Of a stretch of 15,637 nt of DNA, positions 1-6,401 are shown piece after piece. Every line of letters starts with the position of its first letter. Position 1 is the stretch's first letter. A model generated the notes under the pieces. The model was given only the letters and a program-made list of their open reading frames with translations, searched no databases and was not told where the DNA came from. The position numbers were made by a program, and so were the translations under genes. Source of the DNA: B46-G9 sp964548365 (GTDB lineage: Bacteria; Desulfobacterota; DSM-4660; Desulfatiglandales; Desulfatiglandaceae); the NCBI GenBank assembly GCA_964548365.1, contig CAZJRD010000076.1:1-15637 (forward strand), in the 5' to 3' direction.

Positions 1-51
1 ATTCATGGGACTCTCCACCGTCTCGCGACGAAGATCGGTGAGAAACCCGGG

Positions 52-534
52 CTAAATTTCTTCGAAACGATTGAGATCCCTGTTCTTGACCACCTTGTCG
101 GGGTTGAAGATGCGGCCGTTCATGGCGATATAAACACCCGGGGGAAGCAGTTGAACCCCGGCCATGGCAAAGCCTATGTTGAAGTTTGCGTCACTTTCTT
201 TGAACCTGGCCGGAGACATTGCCCCCGTGAGCACGACAACCTTGCCGGGTATCTGCTGGAGGCTCTTGGCAGTTTCAATCATGGTGTCTGTTCCATGGGT
301 CACCAGGACATGCTTGTTGCTGTCTGATCGGATTTTGTCAGTGATGATTTGTCGATCATCGTCCGTGAGGTCGAGGCTGTCTTTCCGCATGATGGATTCC
401 CACTCGTAGTCCACCGTGATGTTTGCCTCCCGCAGAATTTGGGTGACGCCCGGCTCTCCTACCTGGTATTCGCTCTTCTGGTCAAAATAGACTTTGTCTA
501 TGGTGCCTCCGACAGTAAATATCTTTATTTTCAT
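52..534 (-). CDS. Single-domain type I asparaginase-like protein (160 aa)
   Basis: Likely cytosolic amidohydrolase related to L-asparaginase (asparagine to aspartate plus ammonia). The start chosen is the ATG at 534, because GAGGAAA lies just upstream. An in-frame start at 696 would run through the divergent aminotransferase start and gives an unrelated N-terminus. Visible motifs are TVGGTI (residues 7-12, nucleophile Thr11), RKDSLDLT (50-57), HGTDT (80-84, the second catalytic Thr-Asp) and LTGAM.PAR (102-110). Full-length bacterial asparaginases have about 330 residues and a second C-terminal domain. Here the protein ends cleanly at residue 160 with NRFEEI. I recognise this as a short asparaginase-domain family found in several proteobacterial groups, so I do not read it as a broken gene. 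The neighbouring ornithine aminotransferase and amino-acid importer support a role in amino-acid breakdown. Real substrate and activity are uncertain. Confidence 0.88.
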   Translation of the reverse strand: MKIKIFTVGGTIDKVYFDQKSEYQVGEPGVTQILREANITVDYEWESIMRKDSLDLTDDDRQIITDKIRSDSNKHVLVTHGTDTMIETAKSLQQIPGKVVVLTGAMSPARFKESDANFNIGFAMAGVQLLPPGVYIAMNGRIFNPDKVVKNRDLNRFEEI

Positions 535-583
535 CTTGTTTCCTCTTTCTGTGGCCTCTTGTTTCTTCAGGTGAAGTTTCCTA

Positions 584-612
584 TTGAATTCATAGTATTC
601 ATTGACTACTAT
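584..612 (+). promoter_or_regulatory. Candidate sigma70 promoter for rocD
   Basis: TTGAAT (584-589), a 17-nt spacer and TACTAT (607-612) predict transcription from about 619, giving a leader of roughly 28 nt that contains the AGGGGAGGA ribosome binding site. An alternative, TTGACT (602-607) and TAGAAT (624-629) with a 16-nt spacer, would start too close to the ribosome binding site. Confidence 0.42.
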
Positions 613-620
613 TTGCGCAA
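592..620 (-). promoter_or_regulatory. Candidate sigma70 promoter for the asparaginase-like gene
   Basis: On the minus strand, TTGCGC (620 to 615) is followed after 17 nt by TACTAT (597 to 592). This predicts a start of transcription near 585, about 50 nt before the ATG at 534. It interleaves with the plus-strand promoter of rocD. Seen by eye against the consensus only. Confidence 0.4.
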
Positions 621-646
621 CAGTAGAATAAAGGGGAGGAATAGAT

Positions 647-1846
647 ATGGAACCAAGAGCATTCATCGAACTTGAGGAATTGTATGGAGCCCACAACTAT
701 AAGCCACTGGACGTGGTATTGAACCGGGGACAGGGGATATGGGTCTGGGACGTGCAGGGGAACAAATACATGGATTGTCTTTCCGCTTACTCCGCCGTAA
801 ACCAAGGGCACTGCCACCCGAAGATCATAGCTGCCATGACGGAGCAGGCCAAGCAACTGACACTGACATCCCGTGCCTTCAGGAACGATCAACTTGGGCT
901 GTTTTACAAGGAACTGTGTGAGATTACCCGCTCCCATAAGGTCCTTCCCATGAACAGTGGGGCAGAATCGGTTGAGACCGTGATAAAAGCGGTGCGCAAA
1001 TGGGGCTATAAGGTGAAAGGGGTGCCGGAGGAAGAAGCCGAAATCATTGTGTGTCAAAACAACTTTCACGGCCGGACTATTACCATAGTGGGTTTCAGCA
1101 CCGACCCGACTGCCCGCGAGGGTTTCGGTCCGTTTACGCCGGGGTTCAAAGTGATCCCCTTTGGTGATGCAAAGGCCTTTGAAGAGGCCATAACGCCGAA
1201 TACCGTAGGATTCCTGGTAGAACCCATCCAGGGGGAGGGCGGGGTTATCATTCCCCCTGATGGATATTTGCGTACGGTCAAAGAACTCTGCCAGCGGAAC
1301 AACGTGGTATTGATACTCGACGAGATCCAAACGGGCCTGGGCAGGACCGGGAAGCTTCTCGCGGAAGAGCATGAGGGGATCGAAGCAGACCTGACCCTCA
1401 TAGGAAAGGCCCTTTCAGGGGGATTTTACCCGGTATCGGCGGTTCTATCTAACAGCGAGGTCCTGGGCGTTCTGCGACCTGGAGAACACGGCAGCACGTT
1501 CGGGGGAAATCCCTTGGCCTGTGCGGTGGCGAGGATGGCGCTCAAGGTCTTGATGGAAGAGAAGATGATCGAGAATGCGGCGGTGATGGGAGAGTATTTT
1601 CTGAATGAATTGAAAAGGATCGAGAGTTCAAAGATCAAGGAAGTGCGGGGAAAAGGGCTTCTCATCGGGGTAGAACTTTTTCCTGATGCCGGGGGAGCCC
1701 GCCAGTATTGTGAGAAACTCATGACAAAGGGGCTTCTCTGCAAAGAAACCCATGAGCACATCATCCGCTTCGCGCCACCGCTTGTTATCACAAAGCAGGA
1801 CATTGACTGGGCTCTTGAAAGGATAGAACCGGTGTTATCTGAATAA
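647..1846 (+). CDS. rocD: Ornithine--oxo-acid aminotransferase
   Basis: PLP-dependent class III aminotransferase, 399 aa, the usual length for bacterial RocD (about 400). It moves the delta-amino group of ornithine to 2-oxoglutarate, giving glutamate semialdehyde and glutamate in arginine/ornithine breakdown or proline formation. Seen in the sequence: YSAVNQGHCHP (48-58), the phosphate-binding NSGAE (103-107), NFHGRT (139-144), PIQGEGG (193-199), DEIQTGLGRTG (225-235, with Asp225 expected to bind the PLP ring nitrogen) and the PLP-binding lysine K254 in LIGKALSGGFYP. The ATG at 647 has GGGGAGGA about 7 nt upstream. It is divergent from the asparaginase-like gene and upstream of the amino-acid ABC genes on the same strand, though separated from them by about 390 bases. 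Acetylornithine or GABA aminotransferase are close relatives, but the motif set and end-to-end layout read best as RocD. Confidence 0.93.
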   Translation: MEPRAFIELEELYGAHNYKPLDVVLNRGQGIWVWDVQGNKYMDCLSAYSAVNQGHCHPKIIAAMTEQAKQLTLTSRAFRNDQLGLFYKELCEITRSHKVLPMNSGAESVETVIKAVRKWGYKVKGVPEEEAEIIVCQNNFHGRTITIVGFSTDPTAREGFGPFTPGFKVIPFGDAKAFEEAITPNTVGFLVEPIQGEGGVIIPPDGYLRTVKELCQRNNVVLILDEIQTGLGRTGKLLAEEHEGIEADLTLIGKALSGGFYPVSAVLSNSEVLGVLRPGEHGSTFGGNPLACAVARMALKVLMEEKMIENAAVMGEYFLNELKRIESSKIKEVRGKGLLIGVELFPDAGGARQYCEKLMTKGLLCKETHEHIIRFAPPLVITKQDIDWALERIEPVLSE

Positions 1847-1904
1847 CGTAACGAGCACGTGAACCGGGCTGTAGACATTCAGAGCAGTGATGCATTATTT
1901 TGCC

Positions 1905-1933
1905 TTGAAAACTGTTTCAGGTTCAACTATAGT
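1905..1933 (+). promoter_or_regulatory. Candidate sigma70 promoter for the amino-acid ABC operon
   Basis: TTGAAA (1905-1910), exactly 17 nt, then TATAGT (1928-1933). It is the best promoter-like match in the 1847-2237 gap. A start near 1940 would leave an untranslated leader of almost 300 nt before the binding-protein gene. No known riboswitch class was recognised in that leader. Confidence 0.5.
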
Positions 1934-2147
1934 CATTTTAGATAGAATATTGGCTTCTTGATGCATTTCATTCTTTTTCTTTTCTCACGTCTTAATCGGT
2001 GCCGGATGAACAAGCTTTGATGAAAACCAAGAGGGATGATGGAGTCTTTCAAACAGTGGAATCGAAAAAAGCCTTGTTCCCCTGCTTTTTGGTTTCTTCC
2101 GAGGATCTCTTGTTGGAAGGAATACGCTTACCTACAGGAACGACTGC

Positions 2148-2237
2148 AAAGGAGGTGATGACGAAGACGAGGAAACCGGTGGGCCGAGATACGGCCTGAT
2201 ATGCCAACAATATCCTAAAAAAGGAGGTTCGTGAACA
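2148..2237 (+). promoter_or_regulatory. Leader with two strong Shine-Dalgarno sites and a small hairpin
   Basis: AAAGGAGGTGAT (2148-2159) is a near-full match to the 16S rRNA 3' end but is not at a proper distance from a long gene. It is followed by a perfect 5-bp hairpin with a 5-nt loop (GGCCG 2182-2186, CGGCC 2192-2196). The real ribosome binding site AAGGAGG (2221-2227) comes 10 nt before the GTG start at 2238. An ATG at 2158 would encode only 13 residues, ending at 2199, and sits too close to the first Shine-Dalgarno to be convincing. Confidence 0.4.
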
Positions 2238-3080
2238 GTGAAAAAACTCATTTTTTTGCTTCTTACCATGGTACTTGCAGTGACCTTTTCCGTGGGAACT
2301 GCAATGGCATTAACGGCAGAAGACATTGCCAAGACATCAACCCTTGAGGAAATCCAAAAGAGAGGACAGCTCCTGGTCGGCTTGGAAGCCGGGTACCAAC
2401 CCTTTGAGATGCAGGACGCAAAGGGCAATATTGTCGGTTTTGACGTGGACATGGCCTATGAAATGGGGAAGGCCATTTTCGGAAAGGGCGGAGAGAAGAA
2501 GGTCAAGCTGGTCAACACCGCCTGGGAGGGCATTATTCCTTCTTTGATGACCAAGAAGTTTGACATCATCATGTCGGGCATGACCGCCCTCCAGAGCAGA
2601 AACCTGAAAGTCAATTTCTGCGATCCTTACTACTACATCGGCCAGTGCCTGCTGATCAACAAGAAGAACAAGGGAAAAATCAAGAGCTACAAGGACCTGA
2701 ACAAGAAAGGGATGATCGTCACGAGCAAGCTGGGTGTCACCGGACAATTCACCACTGAAGATCTGATGCCCAAAGCGACACACCGGTTTTTCAAGACCGA
2801 GACAGACGGTGCAATGCAGGTGGCGAACGGCCTCGCAGATGCCTTTGTGTATGACGAACCCCAGGTCCGCGTATTCGCGGCCAAGTACAAGAAGACCACG
2901 TTCGGGATATTCAAACCCCTCACCTATGAGCCCCTGGCATGGGCTATCCGGAAAGGAGACCCGGACTTTCTCAACTTCCTCAACAACTTCCTGCGCCAGG
3001 TCCGTGGCGATGGACGTTGGGACAAGATGAAAAAGAAGTGGTTTGTGGACTATGTAAAGGAAATGGCGAAGAAACAGTGA
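2238..3080 (+). CDS. Polar amino-acid ABC transporter, periplasmic binding protein
   Basis: Solute-binding protein family 3 (SBP_bac_3), 280 aa, the typical length. A signal peptide covers residues 1-24 (MKKL basic start, hydrophobic core, TAMA before the cut). There is no lipobox cysteine, so a free periplasmic protein is expected. The mature part shows LLVGLEAGYQPFE (45-57), GFDVDM (67-72), WEGIIPSL...FDIIMSGMT (96-116) and Arg121 in the position that grips the amino-acid carboxylate in this family. The GTG at 2238 is chosen because AAGGAGG lies 10 nt upstream and the signal peptide begins there. It is the first gene of a binding protein-permease-ATPase operon. A hairpin directly after it probably raises its expression above the permease. 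Nearby rocD and asparaginase suggest ornithine, arginine, glutamine or asparagine as ligand, but the sequence does not settle that. Confidence 0.93.
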   Translation: MKKLIFLLLTMVLAVTFSVGTAMALTAEDIAKTSTLEEIQKRGQLLVGLEAGYQPFEMQDAKGNIVGFDVDMAYEMGKAIFGKGGEKKVKLVNTAWEGIIPSLMTKKFDIIMSGMTALQSRNLKVNFCDPYYYIGQCLLINKKNKGKIKSYKDLNKKGMIVTSKLGVTGQFTTEDLMPKATHRFFKTETDGAMQVANGLADAFVYDEPQVRVFAAKYKKTTFGIFKPLTYEPLAWAIRKGDPDFLNFLNNFLRQVRGDGRWDKMKKKWFVDYVKEMAKKQ

Positions 3081-3086
3081 TGATAC

Positions 3087-3117
3087 GGAGGGGGGCGTTG
3101 CTCGCCCCCCTCCTTTT
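3087..3117 (+). terminator. Intra-operon hairpin, partial terminator
   Basis: A perfect 11-bp GC-rich stem (3087-3097 with 3103-3113) and a TTGCT loop are followed by TTTT (3114-3117). It lies between the binding-protein stop (3080) and the permease ribosome binding site (3122-3128). This is the usual place for a leaky terminator or 3'-end stabiliser that makes the binding protein more abundant than the membrane parts. The short U-run suggests partial read-through. Confidence 0.8.
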
Positions 3118-3134
3118 ATCAGAGGAGGTTCATT

Positions 3135-3932
3135 TTGGTCTTCGGAAAACGATCCATAATAACCCTGGCCGTCCTTGCCGTGATCATTGGCTGGGTCTAT
3201 TATTTCCTTACGGCCAGAGGCATTACTTACATATGGCATTGGGAACAGATCCCCCAACTGCTGTTCTACCATGGGACAAGAACTGCGGCTGAAACAACGC
3301 CAAGCCTGCATCTGGGGGTCCTGATGATCGGTTTCATCCTGACCCTGAAGATTTCTGCTGTGGCCATCGTCTTCGCCATCATACTGGGAACGATCGTGGG
3401 GATCGCCAGGCTTTCAAGTGAACCCATCACCCGTGCCATTTCCATCACCTTTGTCGAGCTCATCCGGAATACCCCGCTCCTCGTACAGATATATATCATC
3501 TACTTTTTTGTCGGGTCCATGCTCAGACTTTCCGCATTCGCCGCCGGGACTGCCGCCCTGGCCATCTTTGAAGGGGCCTATGTGGGGGAGATTGTACGGG
3601 CAGGAATTCAGTCCATCCATAAGGGACAGATGGAGGCCGCACGGTCCCTGGGCATGTCCTATGGGAAGGCCATGCGTCACATTGTCCTTCCCCAGGCCTT
3701 CAAGCGTATTATTCCGCCCCTAGCCGGTCAGTTCATTTCTCTGGTAAAGGATTCGTCCCTTGTTTCCGTTATTGCACTGGCAGACCTCATGTTCCAGGGA
3801 CAGCAGGCGGTCGCAAGGACATACAGTGCCTTCGAAATCTATTTTACCGTGGCCGCTCTTTATCTGGTTATGACTTCCGTCCTTTCCATGGCCACCCAAT
3901 ACATTGAAAGGAGGCTTGCCATCAGTGATTAA
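3135..3932 (+). CDS. Polar amino-acid ABC transporter, permease
   Basis: Inner-membrane permease of the HisM/GlnP type, 265 aa. The start is a TTG at 3135, with GAGGAGG (3122-3128) 6 nt upstream. No better start is visible. An N-terminal membrane segment (about 8-26) is followed by a periplasmic stretch, then the core from about residue 60 with several membrane helices. The ATPase-docking loop EAARSLGMSYGKAMRHIVLP (168-187) is a clear EAA motif, and VELIRNTPLLVQIYIIYF (108-125) is typical of this family. Only one permease gene is present, so a homodimer is expected. The gene overlaps the ATPase start by 8 nt. Confidence 0.93.
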   Translation: MVFGKRSIITLAVLAVIIGWVYYFLTARGITYIWHWEQIPQLLFYHGTRTAAETTPSLHLGVLMIGFILTLKISAVAIVFAIILGTIVGIARLSSEPITRAISITFVELIRNTPLLVQIYIIYFFVGSMLRLSAFAAGTAALAIFEGAYVGEIVRAGIQSIHKGQMEAARSLGMSYGKAMRHIVLPQAFKRIIPPLAGQFISLVKDSSLVSVIALADLMFQGQQAVARTYSAFEIYFTVAALYLVMTSVLSMATQYIERRLAISD

Positions 3933-4662
3933 GGTAAATCATCTTTACAAGACATTCAAGACCCCAAACCGCAAGGAAGTGAAGGCCTTGGTGGATTTTT
4001 CGGCTCACATTCAGAAAGGTGAGGTTGTGGTGATTATCGGCCCCAGCGGTTCCGGGAAGAGTACCTTTTTAAGGTGCCTCAACCGCCTGGAGGAAGTGGA
4101 CAGCGGCGAGATTATCATCGACGGCCAGAGCATCCTGGAAAAAAAGGCGGACATCAACAAGGTAAGGGAAGAGCTCGGTATGGTATTTCAGCATTTCAAC
4201 CTTTTTCCCCATAAGACGGTCATCGAAAACGTCACCCTTGCACAACTGATCGTCCGCAAGAGGCAGAAAGAAAAGGCAATGAAGATTGCGCGGGATCTGC
4301 TCGAAAAGGTGGGAATCGCGGATAAAGAGAGTAACTATCCTTCTCAGCTTTCAGGAGGGCAGCAACAGCGGGTGGCAATCGCCCGGGCACTGGCCATGCA
4401 GCCCAAGATCATGATGTTCGATGAGGCCACGTCAGCCCTGGATCCCGAGATGATCGGCGAGGTCCTGGAAGTCATGAAGACGTTGGCCCGGGAAGGAATG
4501 ACCATGCTTGCCGTTACCCATGAGATGGGATTTGCCCGGGAAGTATCTGACAGAGTGATTTTCATGGATGGCGGTCAGATCGTGGAAGAGGGGACCGCCG
4601 AGCACTTTTTCAATAACCCTATCCATGACAGGACCAAACTCTTCCTGAGCCAGATCCTTTGA
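3925..4662 (+). CDS. Polar amino-acid ABC transporter, ATP-binding protein
   Basis: GlnQ/HisP-type ATPase, 245 aa from the GTG at 3925, which has AAAGGAGG (3907-3914) 10 nt upstream inside the permease gene. An in-frame TTG at 3904 precedes that ribosome binding site and is not the likely start. Motifs: Walker A GPSGSGKST (39-47), Q-loop Gln89 in FQHFNLFPH, signature LSGGQQQR (142-149), Walker B IMMFDE (162-167), D-loop SALD and switch His199 in THEMGFAREV. All are intact, so the protein should be active. It is the last gene of the importer operon. No clear terminator follows. Repeat-like DNA begins right after the stop codon. Confidence 0.95.
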   Translation: MIKVNHLYKTFKTPNRKEVKALVDFSAHIQKGEVVVIIGPSGSGKSTFLRCLNRLEEVDSGEIIIDGQSILEKKADINKVREELGMVFQHFNLFPHKTVIENVTLAQLIVRKRQKEKAMKIARDLLEKVGIADKESNYPSQLSGGQQQRVAIARALAMQPKIMMFDEATSALDPEMIGEVLEVMKTLAREGMTMLAVTHEMGFAREVSDRVIFMDGGQIVEEGTAEHFFNNPIHDRTKLFLSQIL

Positions 4663-4862
4663 GATAGCTCACGCTGGCAAAGTTCTCCATCTGCACTCGC
4701 GATGTTTGCCATGAACCGGTGAGCAGGCAAACGGCTTATTCCTGAAACTACGCTCCCTTTGTCGTCCATGACTCCGGTCGCTGCGGATTTCGGCCCTTCT
4801 CCCGCCTGTGGCGGGATTCCTGGGTCGAAATGACGCCGCTTCAGGAACATCCTGTTCACCAG
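4663..4862. repeat. Hairpin-rich, probably dispersed intergenic repeat
   Basis: No gene is supported in these 200 bases. There is a perfect 7-bp inverted repeat (TCCCGCC 4800-4806 with GGCGGGA 4810-4816), followed by TTCCTGGGTCGAAATGACG. A second inverted repeat pairs GTTTGCC (4704-4710) with GGCAAAC (4726-4732). From memory, strings like the first occur as repeated intergenic elements in Desulfobacterota genomes. Only one copy is in this window, so the repeat status is inference. One edge coincides with the broken end of an RND gene fragment. Confidence 0.35.
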
Positions 4863-5186
4863 ACCCCCGGCGTTTACTATGGCCTGATGAGGAGTCGCCC
4901 CCTCTCTTCGCAACCGGTTGGTCGCGTCGATGAGCACAAGGGAGTCATTGACCACCACGCCGGCCAATCCCACCATCCCGAAGAGACTGATAAAGCTCAG
5001 GTTGAAGTCCATCAAGAGATGCCCTGCTACCGCGCCCACCAAGCCAAAAGGGATGGCAATCATGACAATAGAGGGTTGGGTGAAGGACTTGAAAGAGATT
5101 GCAAGCAGGGTACAGATGCAGAAAAGGGCGATGATGAAGCCATCAATAACGTCCGCCATGGATTCCTCTTGATTCTTGCCGCCGCA
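4863..5186 (-). pseudogene. Fragment of an RND (AcrB/HAE1-type) efflux transporter gene
   Basis: An open reading frame on the minus strand encodes about 108 residues that match the C-terminal half of RND pumps. It runs from NQEESMAD through ALFCICTLLAISFKSF, AIPFGLVGAVAGHLLM and SLFGMVGLAGVVVNDSLVLI to TNRLRREGATPHQAIVNAGG. An intact protein has over 1000 residues and would go on with a further domain. Here homology stops abruptly near 4863 and the reading frame enters repeat-like DNA. On the other side it stops about 20 bases before the antiporter start at 5205. With no start region, no partner gene and both ends cut, it is a remnant left by deletion or rearrangement. The frame stays open inside the fragment, which suggests a fairly recent event. 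Confidence 0.75.
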
Positions 5187-5204
5187 ATACGGTAGGTATT
5201 GCCT

Positions 5205-6401
5205 ATGAAGCTAGCCTTTGCATTCCTGCTCATTCTTTTCCTGGCCTTCAGCGGATATCACCTGACGTTTCGGCGGTTCAGGCTGCCGTTTCTTGCCCGA
5301 CCCTTCTATGTCACCGGTTCTGAATTCCTTTTTCTGGGGCTCCTGCTGGGCCCTTTGTTTCTTAATGTTCTGGACAGGGAGGCACAAAAAGATCTTTTTT
5401 TCCTGCACGCATTCCTGCTCGGATGGATCGGCCTGATTTTCGGTTTTCAATTTGAGATGGGAAAGCTTCGCCGGTTTCCCCGGGGGTTTGTATTGGCCGC
5501 CATCACTGAGGGGGCAGTGTCCTTTGTCCTTATTTATGCGGCAATCCAGTTGACAGCGTTGTCCTTGCCGGGAGCAGGTCATGTTGTCCGTGTGGTCGAT
5601 GCCCTGGTACTCGGGGCGGTTGGAGCATGCACGGCGCAAACCGGGGTTGCATTGGTGGCTTCCGAACATGGTCCCAAGTTTGGGAAGCTGGTGCTGTTTC
5701 TGAGATGTGTTTCCAGCATCGGTCCGTTGATTCCCCTAGTTGGCTTCGGGCTGTTTTTTTCTTTTGGGAATGTATCGGCGAATTCCTGGTTGAGTGGAAT
5801 TGGAAACGGGCTTATTATTCTGCTTGCGTCATGCCTGGGTGTCCTCCTCCTTATTTTCCTTTTTCTCAGGGAACCGAGACAGGAAAGTGAATTGATCCTT
5901 CTCCTCCTCTCAACGGTGACAATGGGAGGCGGCCTGTCTTCGGTACTCGGCATGAGCCCGCTCTTCTTCACTTTTCTGCTGGGCATTTTGCTTGTGAATA
6001 TGTGCCGGGAAAAAGAACGGTTCTATCAGATATTGATATCCGTGGAAAAGCCCGCTTACGTCCTGCTCCTGGTTTTGCTTGGAGCCAACTGGCGGTTGAT
6101 TTCCGTCTGGGTCCCGATGCTTGCCGTAGTCTATTGCGTATACAGGGGAATGGCAAAGGTAGGAGCCGGGGTGGTAGCAAGTCGTATAGCCGGTATTGAA
6201 AGAGAACGTTTGCCCGGCCTTTCGGGGCTCGGACTTCTCCACCAGGGGGGACTTTCATTGGCCATGGTTCTGGATTTTCAGCAGGGTTTTCCGGGCGGTG
6301 GAGCATTCTGGGTCGTGAGCATGGTCTTGATCGGAGTCCTCCTGAACGACGTCATGGGACTGTTTTTTGCTGAGCGGCTTTTGAGGAATGCGCTATCGTG
6401 A
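5205..6401 (+). CDS. CPA2/KefB-like antiporter-family membrane protein, subunit 1
   Basis: Very hydrophobic inner-membrane protein, 398 aa from the ATG at 5205 (GGTAGGT 7 nt upstream). A TTG at 5199 is possible. Features line up with the monovalent cation:proton antiporter-2 family: FLGLLLGP (43-50) as in the first helix pair, WIGLIFGFQFEMGKLRR (74-90), a crossover-type stretch ACTAQTGVAL (141-150), MGGGLSSVLGMSPLFFTFLLG (240-260), the helix lysine K318 in MAKVGAGVVASRIAG, and GLGLLHQGGLSLAM (341-354). At the place where antiporters carry the ion-binding Asp pair I see FLRCVSSIGP (165-174), with no acidic residue. It may therefore not move ions alone. It overlaps the next gene, of the same superfamily, by 4 nt, so a heterodimer is likely. 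Alternatively it may be a sensor or accessory subunit. Confidence 0.72.
   Translation: MKLAFAFLLILFLAFSGYHLTFRRFRLPFLARPFYVTGSEFLFLGLLLGPLFLNVLDREAQKDLFFLHAFLLGWIGLIFGFQFEMGKLRRFPRGFVLAAITEGAVSFVLIYAAIQLTALSLPGAGHVVRVVDALVLGAVGACTAQTGVALVASEHGPKFGKLVLFLRCVSSIGPLIPLVGFGLFFSFGNVSANSWLSGIGNGLIILLASCLGVLLLIFLFLREPRQESELILLLLSTVTMGGGLSSVLGMSPLFFTFLLGILLVNMCREKERFYQILISVEKPAYVLLLVLLGANWRLISVWVPMLAVVYCVYRGMAKVGAGVVASRIAGIERERLPGLSGLGLLHQGGLSLAMVLDFQQGFPGGGAFWVVSMVLIGVLLNDVMGLFFAERLLRNALS

Noticed and set aside
535..696. N-terminal extension of the asparaginase-like gene to an upstream ATG at 696
   Set aside because: It overlaps the divergent rocD start, the added residues look unlike any asparaginase, and a good ribosome binding site precedes the ATG at 534.
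1999..2199. 66-residue open frame in the leader of the ABC operon
   Set aside because: The GTG start has no ribosome binding site and the product is not protein-like. Only its last 13 codons follow a Shine-Dalgarno, and that spacing is too short.
4845..4857. GAACATCCTGTTC, resembling a LexA box of the GAAC-N4-GTTC type
   Set aside because: The spacer is 5 nt rather than 4, and it lies in repeat-like DNA with no suitable downstream gene.
5089..5116. TTGAAA, 16 nt, TACAGA as a promoter for the antiporter genes
   Set aside because: The -10 match is poor and it lies inside the RND remnant about 90 nt upstream of the start, so it could not be told from chance.
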